Shown: positions 17,193 through 24,696 of the stretch, in pieces
Numbering within the stretch: position 1 is the first letter of the stretch
How the letters are laid out: each line of letters starts with the position of its first letter
Assembly: GCA_016699675.1 (NCBI GenBank)
Contig: CP064985.1
Coordinates: 620,001-684,000, forward strand
Source: Austwickia sp.
GTDB taxonomy: Bacteria; Actinomycetota; Actinomycetes; Actinomycetales; Dermatophilaceae
Length of the DNA stretch: 64,000 bases
Direction of reading: 5' to 3'
Position numbers and translations under genes: made by a program
The notes under the pieces: generated by a model
Seen by the model: only the letters and a program-made list of their open reading frames with translations
The model's database searches: none
What the model was told of the DNA's origin: nothing

Positions 17193-18505
17193 GGCCGCCC
17201 CCCGGGTTCGACGGGCGTGGACACGGCCGCGACGTCGTACGGATCGAGTCCGAACAGTTCCCGCAGCGCATGCGCGTAGTCGCCGGGCTCGGCCGAGCCG
17301 GCCAGCTCCTTCACGCGCACGGTCGGGGTGTGCAGCAGCTTCTCGACGACGCGGTGCATGGCGAGGCGGACCTCGGCCTGCTCCCGCTCGGCGAGGTCGG
17401 GCACGCGTGCCGCCAGCCGGTCGAGTTCGGCCTCCAGCACCTGCTGGGCGCGGCTGCGCAGCGCGGCCACGGTCGGCGCGACCTGCAGGGTGCGGCGGTG
17501 CGCCAGGTAGGCCGCGACCTCGGCCGTGACGAGGTCCCGCGCGGCCCCCAGCTCGTCGGCGGCGGTGTCCCCGTCCCTACCGGCCAGCAGGTCGCCGAGT
17601 TCGGCGAGCCCGAGCAGGGTGATCCCGGGGGTCTGGCCCGCGCTGGGTTGCACGTCCCGGGGCAGCGCGAGGTCGAGGTAGACCTGGGGGCGGTGCTGGC
17701 GGGCGGCCGCGGCCTCGCCGACCTGGTCCGCGCTGACGACGTACCCCACCGCGCCCGTGCAGGACACGACCACGTCGGCCTCCGTGAGCGCCTGCGCCAT
17801 CCGGGTGACCCGGACGGCCCGGCCGGCGGTCGCCTCGGCGAGGAGGACGGCCCGCTCGTACGTGCGGTTGACGATCACCAGGTCCCGGCAGCCCGACCGG
17901 GCGATGGTGGTGGCGGCGAGGCTGCTCATCGAGCCCGCGCCCAGCACCAGCACGCAGGCCCCGGTCAGCGGACCGACGTGGTCGGCCGCGGCCCCGAGGG
18001 CGGTCTCCACCAGGGAGAGTCCGGCCCGGTCCAGGCCCGTCTCGGTGTGCGCCCGCTTGGCGACCCGCAGCGCCTGCTGGACCAGCGCGTTGAGCACCGG
18101 CCCGGCCCGGCCGGCCCGCTGGGCCCGCCGCAGGCTGGTGCGGAGCTGCCCGAGGATCTGGCCCTCCCCCAGGGCCATCGAATCCAGCCCGCAGGCGACG
18201 GTGAACAGGTGCGCGATCGCGCGCTCCTCGTAATGGACGTACAGGTGCTCGGTCAGCCGCTCCCGCTCGATCCCGGTGGCGGCGACGAGACACTGCCCGA
18301 TCTCCGCGAGGGCGCCGTGGAAGGTGCCGCACTCGGCATAGACCTCGAGCCGGTTGCAGGTGCCGAGCACGAGCACCTCGCGGACGTTCTCGCACGCGGC
18401 GAGGGCCTGGGCGAGCGCCTCGACGCCCGCGGCGTCGACCGCAGCCTCCTCCAACACGGCCATCGGCGCGCTGCGATGCGACAACCCGACGGCGAGCAGG
18501 CTCAT
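17189..18505 (-). CDS. hemA: Glutamyl-tRNA reductase
   Basis: HemA reduces glutamyl-tRNA to glutamate-1-semialdehyde with NADPH, the committed and usually regulated step of the C5 pathway. The 438 residues have the catalytic Cys in VLGTCNRLEVYAE (about Cys50), SMALGEGQILGQL (about 110-122), a nucleotide-binding VLVLGAGSMSSL (about 184-195) and a C-terminal dimerisation helix. It overlaps rex by 4 bp (ATGA). Co-transcription with rex suggests that haem synthesis follows the NADH/NAD+ ratio. Confidence 0.97.
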   Translation of the reverse strand: MSLLAVGLSHRSAPMAVLEEAAVDAAGVEALAQALAACENVREVLVLGTCNRLEVYAECGTFHGALAEIGQCLVAATGIERERLTEHLYVHYEERAIAHLFTVACGLDSMALGEGQILGQLRTSLRRAQRAGRAGPVLNALVQQALRVAKRAHTETGLDRAGLSLVETALGAAADHVGPLTGACVLVLGAGSMSSLAATTIARSGCRDLVIVNRTYERAVLLAEATAGRAVRVTRMAQALTEADVVVSCTGAVGYVVSADQVGEAAAARQHRPQVYLDLALPRDVQPSAGQTPGITLLGLAELGDLLAGRDGDTAADELGAARDLVTAEVAAYLAHRRTLQVAPTVAALRSRAQQVLEAELDRLAARVPDLAEREQAEVRLAMHRVVEKLLHTPTVRVKELAGSAEPGDYAHALRELFGLDPYDVAAVSTPVEPGGRP

Positions 18506-19293
18506 CCGCCCACCCCCGCCGAACCCGCCAGACCCGTCGGGCTCGCGGGCACCGCCTGCGGCTGCGCCGGGTCCTGCGCCAGGCCCCCATCAACGAGCCG
18601 AGCCTCGGCCGCACCCTCGGCCATCTCCAGCTCGGCCGCCTGGGCCTGGGACGTCTGCACGTGGAACGCCAGGATCTGCAGCTCGTTGGCCACGTCGACC
18701 TGCCGCAGGTGGACCCCCGGCGGCTCGGTGAGCACGGCCGGGGCGAAGTTGAGGATCGCCGTCACGCCGGCGTCGGCGAGGAAGCGGCACACGCCCGCCG
18801 CGGCCTGCTCCGGCGTGGCGATCACGCCGATGACCGGGGACTTCTCGGCCACGACGCGAGGCAGCTCGAGCATCGGGCGAATCGGCAAGCCCGCGACCGG
18901 CTGCGCCACCAGGGTGGGGTCGATGTCGAACAGCGCGGCGATCTCGAAGCCGCGTTCCGTCAGCCCCGGGTAGCGCGCCAGCGCCTGCCCCAGCCGGCCG
19001 ATCCCGACGATGATGACCGGCCAGGCCCGTGTCAACCCGAGCGCGTGGGCGATGCGGCCGGCCAGATGCTCGGTGTCGTAGCCGACCCCGCGCACGCCGT
19101 ACGAACCGAGTTGCGACAGGTCCTTGCGCAGCTGCGCCGGCGAGACCCCGGCGGAGGCGGCCAACTCGGCCGAACTCACCGAGCGGGTGCCCTCGGCGAC
19201 CAGGCGTTCGAGGACGTGCAGGTATTCCGGGAGTCGACCCACGGTCGCCTGCGGCAGCCCACGACGGGCGCTGCGGTCCTCGACCAACGTCAC
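18502..19293 (-). CDS. rex: Redox-sensing transcriptional repressor Rex
   Basis: Rex represses respiratory genes and is released from DNA by NADH. The 263-residue protein has an N-terminal winged helix (about 13-85: RLPEYLHVLERLV, SSAELAASAGVSPAQLRKDLSQLG, GVRGVGYDTEHL) and a Rossmann domain with VIIVGIGRLGQAL (about 93-105) and the DIDP segment. The open frame begins at GTG 19293, only 3 nt after an AAGGAG ribosome site; a TTG two codons later (19287) has a better 9-nt spacing. It heads the rex-hemACDB operon, as in Streptomyces. I could not find a convincing TGTGAAN4TTCACA operator upstream. Confidence 0.94.
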   Translation of the reverse strand: MTLVEDRSARRGLPQATVGRLPEYLHVLERLVAEGTRSVSSAELAASAGVSPAQLRKDLSQLGSYGVRGVGYDTEHLAGRIAHALGLTRAWPVIIVGIGRLGQALARYPGLTERGFEIAALFDIDPTLVAQPVAGLPIRPMLELPRVVAEKSPVIGVIATPEQAAAGVCRFLADAGVTAILNFAPAVLTEPPGVHLRQVDVANELQILAFHVQTSQAQAAELEMAEGAAEARLVDGGLAQDPAQPQAVPASPTGLAGSAGVGG

Positions 19294-19418
19294 CTACTCC
19301 TTTTTCACCCCGCGGGCCTGGCGTTTCCCGCCCTGTCCCGGATCGGCTCGGGCCGGCCCGTGCAGAACACGCGTCCGAGGTACTTCACCTTAGGCGCTCG
19401 CATCGGAGGGCGACAAAA

Positions 19419-20033
19419 CTACACCGCCCAGTCGCCGAGCGCGCCCTCCAGGGCGCCGAGCGCCGCCTCGACCAGGGCGTGCCGCTCCGCCTCGGGGCAG
19501 CCCCGCGTGACCCAGGCCAGGCAGGCGCCGTCGAGGAAGCCGAAGTAGCCCCACACGGCGTACCGATGGCGCGGCCACTCCTTCACGCCGAGCAGGTCGA
19601 CGAGCAGCCCGACGTACCGCTCCCGCTCCGCCCGCCGCGCCGCCACCGCGGTCACGGGCTCTGCCCCGGGCGCGAGGAACGGCGCCGCCCAGCCCACCGC
19701 GCCCTCGGCGATGTGATCGAGGTAGACCAGCAGCGAGCTGCGCACCCGGTCCCGCGTCGACGCGCCGGCCCCCAGCCGCCCGTCGGCCTCCTCCTGCCGC
19801 GCCCGGAGCCGGTCCATCGCCGCGGCGACGACCGCGGCGTACAGGTCGGCCTTGCTGCCGAAATACCGAAAGACCAGCGCCTCGCTCGCCCCCGCGTCCC
19901 GGGCCACCTCCGCGAGGCGGACCTGCTCGTACGGCGTGTCGGCGAACGCCTGCCCCGCCGCCGCGAGGATGGCCGCCCGCCGGGTCGCTTCGTCGAGCCG
20001 CTGGCGCGGGGCGCGATCGGTACGTCGAGTCAT
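19419..20033 (-). CDS. TetR-family transcriptional regulator
   Basis: A 204-residue TetR repressor. The helix-turn-helix domain covers about residues 14-60 (TRRAAILAAAGQAFADTPYEQVRLAEVARDAG then the ALVFRYFGSKADLYAAVV helix) and a ligand-binding domain follows. The open frame starts at GTG 20042, but the ATG at 20033 lies 7 nt after a TAGAGT -10 box and is preferred. Two operator-like palindromes lie just upstream at 20053-20092 over its own promoter, so it probably represses itself. The divergent gene encodes an alpha-amylase-family enzyme, a possible second target. The ligand is unknown. Confidence 0.9.
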   Translation of the reverse strand: MTRRTDRAPRQRLDEATRRAAILAAAGQAFADTPYEQVRLAEVARDAGASEALVFRYFGSKADLYAAVVAAAMDRLRARQEEADGRLGAGASTRDRVRSSLLVYLDHIAEGAVGWAAPFLAPGAEPVTAVAARRAERERYVGLLVDLLGVKEWPRHRYAVWGYFGFLDGACLAWVTRGCPEAERHALVEAALGALEGALGDWAV

Positions 20034-20040
20034 GGTGGAC

Positions 20041-20046
20041 ACTCTA
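20041..20046 (-). promoter_or_regulatory. -10 box of the tetR gene (leaderless start)
   Basis: TAGAGT on the minus strand, seven bases before the ATG at 20033. Confidence 0.45.
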
Positions 20047-20052
20047 CCCCTT

Positions 20053-20069
20053 AGTGAGTTAGTCTCAGT
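20053..20069. promoter_or_regulatory. TetR operator, site 1
   Basis: AGTGAG-N5-CTCAGT, a 17-bp palindrome with one mismatched position. It is the same motif as site 2, 23 bp away, so two repressor dimers could bind on about two helical turns. It overlaps the expected -35 region of tetR. Confidence 0.65.
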
Positions 20070-20075
20070 TAGGTA

Positions 20076-20092
20076 AGTGAGCGTAACTCACT
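20076..20092. promoter_or_regulatory. TetR operator, site 2
   Basis: AGTGAG-N5-CTCACT, with perfect 6-bp arms. A longer inverted repeat, TAGTGAGTTA (20052-20061) with TAACTCACTA (20084-20093), links the two sites. Confidence 0.7.
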
Positions 20093-20144
20093 AGCGCCCC
20101 CAAACCTCCGAACTCTCCCCGAAGGCGATGTCGGAGCACCCGAA

Positions 20145-20150
20145 TACCCT
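20145..20150 (+). promoter_or_regulatory. -10 box of the amylase-family gene (leaderless start)
   Basis: TACCCT, six bases before the ATG at 20157. Confidence 0.45.
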
Positions 20151-20156
20151 CGAAGG

Positions 20157-21410
20157 ATGACCATGAACCGGCTGGAGCACGCGATCTGGTGGCACGTCTA
20201 CCCTCTGGGCTTCTGCGGGGCGCCGATCCGGGAGGCGGACCCCACCCCTGGGCCGCGCCTGGACCGCCTCACGGGTTGGCTGGACTACGCCCGTGACCTC
20301 GGCATCAACGGCCTGGTGGTCGGCCCGCTGTTCGCCTCCGCCACGCATGGCTACGACACCCTCGACCACACACGCATCGACCCGCGCCTCGGCGACGACG
20401 CCGCGTTCGACCGGCTGGTGACCGCCGCGCACGAGCGGGGTATGGCCGTCGTCCTCGACGGCGTCTTCAACCACGTGTCCGCGCAGCACCCGGCGTACCT
20501 GAAGGCGGTGGCGGACGGCCCGGGCGCACCTGCGGGCGAGGTGTTCCGGCTGTCCTGGCGCGACGGGCGCCCGGAGCCGTATGTCTTCGAGGGGCACTTC
20601 GACCTGGTCGAGCTGGCCCTCGAGCGCGAGCCAGCCCAGCGCCTCGTCGCCGACGCCATGACGTACTGGCTGGAGCGCGGAGCGGACGGGTGGCGCCTGG
20701 ACGCGGCGTACCGCGTGGCGCCGCAGGACTGGGCGCCGATCATCGGCGCCGTCCGCGAGCGACGCCCCGACGCGCTCTTCCTCGGCGAGGTGATCCACGG
20801 CGACTACGCGGCCTACGTGCGCGAGGGCGGGCTGGACTCGGTGACCCAGTACGAGCTGTGGAAGGCCATCTGGAGCGCCATCAACGACCGCAACTTCTAC
20901 GAACTGGCCTGGGCGCTGGAGCGGCACAACGAGCTGCTCACCCAGTTCACCCCCTGGACCTTCACCGGGAACCATGACGTGACGCGCCTCGCCGAGAAGA
21001 TCGGCCCCGACGCGGTGCCCCTGGCGATCACGCTGCTGATGACGCTGGGCGGGACGCCGTCGATCTACTACGGGGACGAGCAGGCCTTCCGCGGCGTCAA
21101 GGCGGACCGGCCCGGCGGCGACGACGCGGTGCGCCCGGCGTTCCCGGCGACGCCGGCGGACCTCGCGCCATTCGGCTGGCCGACCTACCGGCTGCACCAG
21201 GACCTCATCGGGCTGCGCCGCCGGCACCCGTGGGTCGTCGGCGCCCGCAGCCGCAAGATCTCGCTCGACAACGAGCGCTTCGTCTACCGGGTCACGCCCC
21301 CGAACGACGAGGGCACTTGGCTGGAGGTCACCCTCGACCTGCGCGGCACGCCGGCGGCCCAGGTCCGCGGCCCGGGCGGCACGCTCTTCGACACGCGGGC
21401 GCAGCGCTGA
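20157..21410 (+). CDS. Alpha-amylase-family glycoside hydrolase (GH13)
   Basis: A 417-residue TIM-barrel enzyme that acts on alpha-glucosidic bonds; hydrolase or transglycosylase and exact substrate are unresolved. The four GH13 motifs are present: DGVFNH (about 101-106), GWRLDAAY with nucleophile Asp182, FLGEVIHGD with acid/base Glu211, and FTGNHDVTR with Asp274. There is no signal peptide, so it acts in the cytoplasm. The leaderless -10 box supports the ATG at 20157; an ATG two codons later has a GAAGGA site before it. It is divergent from the TetR gene and shares its operator region. Confidence 0.92.
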   Translation: MTMNRLEHAIWWHVYPLGFCGAPIREADPTPGPRLDRLTGWLDYARDLGINGLVVGPLFASATHGYDTLDHTRIDPRLGDDAAFDRLVTAAHERGMAVVLDGVFNHVSAQHPAYLKAVADGPGAPAGEVFRLSWRDGRPEPYVFEGHFDLVELALEREPAQRLVADAMTYWLERGADGWRLDAAYRVAPQDWAPIIGAVRERRPDALFLGEVIHGDYAAYVREGGLDSVTQYELWKAIWSAINDRNFYELAWALERHNELLTQFTPWTFTGNHDVTRLAEKIGPDAVPLAITLLMTLGGTPSIYYGDEQAFRGVKADRPGGDDAVRPAFPATPADLAPFGWPTYRLHQDLIGLRRRHPWVVGARSRKISLDNERFVYRVTPPNDEGTWLEVTLDLRGTPAAQVRGPGGTLFDTRAQR

Positions 21411-21426
21411 CCAGCGGGTTATCCCC

Positions 21427-21705
21427 TCACCGGCGGTCCAGCGCGGCGGCCACCGCGGCCTCGTCGAAGCGCCAATAGCAGACGACCTGGCCGTCCACGA
21501 GGACCAGCGGCACCTGCTCCCACCAGATCTCCTCACGCGCCGGCTGCTCGGTCAGGTCGCGCTCGACCCACGCCTCGCCGCGCCGCCGCGCCAGGTCCGC
21601 GAGCGCGGCGCGGGCCTGGTCGCACAGGTGGCAGTCGGGGATGGTGACGATCTCGAGCCGCAGGCTCGACTCGGCGCGCGGCTGCGTGCCGTCCCCATCC
21701 GTCAT
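21427..21705 (-). CDS. Glutaredoxin-like protein
   Basis: 92 residues with a thioredoxin-like fold and a redox pair DCHLCDQ (about 25-28), followed by the cis-Pro segment VPLVLVDGQ. It resembles the glutaredoxin-like protein encoded near hemA in mycobacteria (Rv0508). It probably exchanges electrons with thiol partners such as mycothiol systems; the partner is unknown. The start MTDGDG is chosen because the upstream open frame overlaps the acyltransferase gene. It lies 19 bp after that gene on the same strand and converges with the amylase gene. Confidence 0.85.
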   Translation of the reverse strand: MTDGDGTQPRAESSLRLEIVTIPDCHLCDQARAALADLARRRGEAWVERDLTEQPAREEIWWEQVPLVLVDGQVVCYWRFDEAAVAAALDRR

Positions 21706-21724
21706 AGGGCTCACCCGACCCGGC

Positions 21725-22714
21725 CTACAGGAACGCGGAGCCGCGCTGGGCGAGCAGGCTGTAGAGGGTGCGCTGGATCGTCTCGCGCACCCGGTCGGTG
21801 AGGTCGAAGACAAGCACCGGGTCGTCGGCGGCGTCCGGGCCGTAGTGCGCCGTGCGCAGCGGCCGCCCGAACTCGATGATCCACTTGCTCGGCAGCGGCA
21901 TCATCCCGAGCAGCCCGAAGTGCGGGAACAGGGGCGTCACCGGGAAGTACGGCACGCCGAGCGCCTTCGCGGCGCCGGGAAGGTAGCCAAGGATGGGATA
22001 CGCCTCCTCCGCGCCGACCACGCTGCAGGGAATGATCGGTACGCCGGCGCGCAGCGCGGACGCCACGAACCCGCCGCGGCCGAACCGCTGCAGCCGGTAG
22101 CGCTCCTTGAACGGCTTGCCGACCCCCTTGAACCCCTCCGGCCAGACGCCGACGATCTCACCGGCCGACAGCAACCGCTCCGCGTCGGCGGGGGTGGCCA
22201 GCGTGCTGCCGCAGCGACGGGACCACTCCCCCGCGACCGGCGAGGCGAACAGGAAGTCGGCACCGAGCATCCGCAGGTGCCGACGGGCCGGGTGCTCGTC
22301 GTGGACCGCGAGCTGCACCATGAGGGCGTCGACCGCGACGGCCCCGGAATGGTTCGACACGATCAGCGCACCGCCGGTGTCGGGCAGGTGGTGGACGCCG
22401 CGCACCTCGACGCGGAACCAGCGCTGATACAGGGGGCGCAGCAGCGGCAACAACACGTTGTCGGCGAAGTCCGGGTCGAAACCGAACTCGTCGACGGTGT
22501 AATCCCCGGTGAGGCGGCGCCGCAGGAACGCCAGCGTGAGCGCCACCCGCTCCTCGACGTCCGAATCGGGGATGCCGACCTGTCGGGCGGCCCACCGCAG
22601 CGCGCTGATCAGCGTCTGGACGGCCTCGGCGATCTCGTCGACGCCGGGCGCGCCGGCCTCCCCCAGGTCCACCGGCTCCTCGCCCGGCGCGCGGTCGTGC
22701 GGCTCAGAGAGCAC
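21725..22714 (-). CDS. PlsC-type lysophospholipid acyltransferase family protein
   Basis: A 329-residue acyltransferase of the PlsC superfamily, probably acylating a glycerol- or sugar-phosphate lipid at the membrane. The active-site block is IVSNHSGAVAVDAL (about 117-130), with His and Asp spaced HX6D rather than the usual HX4D, and the substrate block VWPEGFKG (about 190-197) is clear. It overlaps the start of its end neighbour: the upstream epimerase gene stops inside its first codons (11-bp overlap). The same pair occurs as Rv0501-Rv0502 in M. tuberculosis. The substrate is not known. Confidence 0.87.
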   Translation of the reverse strand: MLSEPHDRAPGEEPVDLGEAGAPGVDEIAEAVQTLISALRWAARQVGIPDSDVEERVALTLAFLRRRLTGDYTVDEFGFDPDFADNVLLPLLRPLYQRWFRVEVRGVHHLPDTGGALIVSNHSGAVAVDALMVQLAVHDEHPARRHLRMLGADFLFASPVAGEWSRRCGSTLATPADAERLLSAGEIVGVWPEGFKGVGKPFKERYRLQRFGRGGFVASALRAGVPIIPCSVVGAEEAYPILGYLPGAAKALGVPYFPVTPLFPHFGLLGMMPLPSKWIIEFGRPLRTAHYGPDAADDPVLVFDLTDRVRETIQRTLYSLLAQRGSAFL

Positions 22715-23957
22715 CGTCGGTCACCTCCTCCTCAGTCGTGGCGCCCGGTTGCGCCGGGGGCAGGTGTCGGGCCGGTCGGCGGCGCCGGCGCGGCGGCCCG
22801 GGCGCGCGGACCGGCTCGAGCGCGTCGACCGGCCCGGGTGCGTCGGCTGGCTCGGGCGCGTGGACCGGCTCGAGCGCGTCGACCGGCTCGGCGAGGGACG
22901 CCACGTCGTACGGCGGCTCGGGGTCGGCAGGGGCGGAGCCGTCGCCGGGCAGCAGCGCGGCCGCCAGCGCCCCCGCCCACCCGCGCACGGCGGACACCCC
23001 GGGGACCGGCGGCGGGAAGGAGGCCGCGGCGTCGAGGAACGCCGAGCGGGTCGAATACTTCGGGCGGAAGCCCAGCATCTCGGTCGCGCGGGTGGTGTCG
23101 AGGACCCGGCCGAAGCGCAGGTAGTCCAGATCCGGGCCGCCCAGCGTGCCGAGCTTGCCCAGGCGGGTGAGGCGCCCGACGCTCAGCCCGGTGGTGGTCG
23201 GCACGAGCACGAACGGGCGCCCGGCCAGCGCGACCGCCTGCGATAACTTGAGCACCCCGGGGTCGGCGACGTTGACGACGCCGACCGCGGGGCCGAGGAC
23301 CGACGACACGATCGCGGCGATGGCGTCGTCCTCGTGCAGCAGCTGCAGGCGGGCGTCGAACCCGAGCGGGATCGGCACGATCGGCAGCGCCAGGTAGTCC
23401 AGCAGCGGCGAGGACATGTGCGGCCCCACCACGTGGGTGAGCCGCAGCGTCGTGTACTCCAGCTCGGGCCGCCGCCGCCGGGTCGCGCGGAGGTAACCCT
23501 CCACCTCCAGGGCGTCCCGCACCGGGCCGCGCGCCCGAGACCGCGGGGCGGTCTGGTCCTCGGTGAACAGGGCCGGATCCCGGGGCGAGGACCCGTACAC
23601 CGCGCTCGTCGACTTCAGGACGATCCGCTGCAGGCTGGTCGCCTGCTGACAGGCGGCGAACAGCTGCATCGTCCCGATGACGTTGTCCTCCTTCTGGGAG
23701 GACCTGGCCCGGCCCTGGGCGTGAAACGTCGACAACGCCAGGTGCACGACCGTGTCGACGCGGGCCTGGTTGAGCAGCCGCCCGACCACGGGATTGCGCA
23801 CGTCGGCCCGGACGAACTCGGCGCGGCCGAGCTCCTCCGCGGGCGTGATGACGTCCAGGCCGATCACCCGGCCGACGTCGTGATGCAGGGCGAGGGCCCG
23901 GGCCACGCGCGCGCCCAAGTGCCGGCTCACGCCGGTCACGAGCACCGTTCGGGGCAT
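22704..23957 (-). CDS. NAD-dependent epimerase/dehydratase (extended SDR) with a repeat-rich tail
   Basis: The first about 320 residues form an extended short-chain dehydrogenase: VLVTGVSRHLGARVA (NAD site, about 4-18), ADVRN, and a catalytic-type STSAVYGSS (about 116-124) although the usual YxxxK is not obvious. It matches Rv0501 (galE2) by position. The last about 95 residues are low complexity: hexapeptide-like repeats of the form PVDALE/PVHAPE, coded by a near-tandem DNA repeat at about 22800-22890, then an Arg-rich stretch. The start ATG has an AGGAGG site 6 nt upstream. A TAGGAT -10 box is at 23984-23989. Confidence 0.85.
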   Translation of the reverse strand: MPRTVLVTGVSRHLGARVARALALHHDVGRVIGLDVITPAEELGRAEFVRADVRNPVVGRLLNQARVDTVVHLALSTFHAQGRARSSQKEDNVIGTMQLFAACQQATSLQRIVLKSTSAVYGSSPRDPALFTEDQTAPRSRARGPVRDALEVEGYLRATRRRRPELEYTTLRLTHVVGPHMSSPLLDYLALPIVPIPLGFDARLQLLHEDDAIAAIVSSVLGPAVGVVNVADPGVLKLSQAVALAGRPFVLVPTTTGLSVGRLTRLGKLGTLGGPDLDYLRFGRVLDTTRATEMLGFRPKYSTRSAFLDAAASFPPPVPGVSAVRGWAGALAAALLPGDGSAPADPEPPYDVASLAEPVDALEPVHAPEPADAPGPVDALEPVRAPGPPRRRRRPARHLPPAQPGATTEEEVTDGAL

Positions 23958-23983
23958 GCCTCGCCTCCTGGTCGTTTGGCCCG

Positions 23984-23989
23984 ATCCTA
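23984..23989 (-). promoter_or_regulatory. -10 box for the epimerase-acyltransferase-glutaredoxin operon
   Basis: TAGGAT on the minus strand. It would give a leader of about 20 nt carrying the AGGAGG ribosome site of the epimerase gene. Confidence 0.4.
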
Positions 23990-24077
23990 GGCGGTGGAGC
24001 ACACGACGAGGCCCGCAGCCCCTGGTCCGAGGTGCGGGCCCACCAGCGTCGGCGCGCGCGACGGCGCGCCGACCCGG

Positions 24078-24176
24078 CTACTTCTTGTTACGACGCTGGT
24101 GACGCGTCTTGCGCAGCAGCTTGCGGTGCTTCTTCTTGGCCATCCGCTTGCGGCGCTTCTTGATGACTGAGCCCAT
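24078..24176 (-). CDS. Small ribosomal subunit protein bS22 (AURKAIP1/COX24-type)
   Basis: A 32-residue, extremely basic peptide starting MGSVIKKRRKRM and ending in KK. It closely matches the mycobacterial 30S protein bS22 (about 33 residues), which binds 16S rRNA. An AAAGGA ribosome site lies 6-7 nt before the ATG and a TAGGCT -10 box at 24206-24211. Position between the HTH gene and the epimerase gene is as in M. tuberculosis (Rv0500A-Rv0500B-Rv0501). Confidence 0.93.
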   Translation of the reverse strand: MGSVIKKRRKRMAKKKHRKLLRKTRHQRRNKK

Positions 24177-24205
24177 GTGTGGTCCTTTCCAGAACGATCC
24201 GGCAA

Positions 24206-24211
24206 AGCCTA
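24206..24211 (-). promoter_or_regulatory. -10 box of the bS22 gene
   Basis: TAGGCT on the minus strand, about 29 bp before the ATG, leaving a short leader with a good ribosome site. The 172-bp gap to the HTH gene holds no other feature I can identify. Confidence 0.45.
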
Positions 24212-24348
24212 CTGCGCGGGCGCCACGCCGCGGAAATCGTCCCGCAGGTCGCGACCCGCCCAGGCACGCCAGCACCGGCCGGCTCCCCGAGGGCCCGTCG
24301 GCTCTCGCCGATCTCCTGCGTGCCGCGCGGCGCCAGGCGCGGGGCGGC

Positions 24349-24549
24349 TCAGGCCGTCTCGACGTACGCCGACGCGAGGTAGTCCGTCGCGGCCTTGCCG
24401 GGCACCCGGAAGCTGCGGCCCACCCGCAACGCGGGCAGCTCACCGGAGTGGATGAGGCGATAGACCGTCATCTTCGACACGCGCATGCGATGGGCCACCT
24501 CGGCGACGGTGAGCAGGTTGGACGCGTCGATGCGCATGAGGTCAGGCAT
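24349..24549 (-). CDS. Excisionase-type helix-turn-helix DNA-binding protein
   Basis: 66 residues of a MerR-like/excisionase-family winged helix: LLTVAEVAHRMRVSKMTVYRLIHSGELPALRVGRSFRV covers nearly the whole protein. It corresponds by position to Rv0500A, conserved between proC and bS22 genes in actinobacteria; the regulon is unknown. The start MPDLM is supported by a GGAGG site 7 nt upstream. Confidence 0.88.
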   Translation of the reverse strand: MPDLMRIDASNLLTVAEVAHRMRVSKMTVYRLIHSGELPALRVGRSFRVPGKAATDYLASAYVETA

Positions 24550-24696
24550 GGGGAACCTCCGGGGCCAGGGTTCGCGCCCACCCGAGGCGGGGGGACACAA
24601 CAGGGATGACGTGCCCGACGAGCGCGTCGCCGTCCAGCCGACACGCCGCGGGCGAGCAAGATCATGACACGCGAACTGGCCTGTGCGACAGCCCAG

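Noticed and set aside
19294..19418. Rex operator upstream of rex
   Set aside because: Only a weak CGTG-TTCTG-CACG element was seen; it does not fit TGTGAAN4TTCACA closely enough to call.
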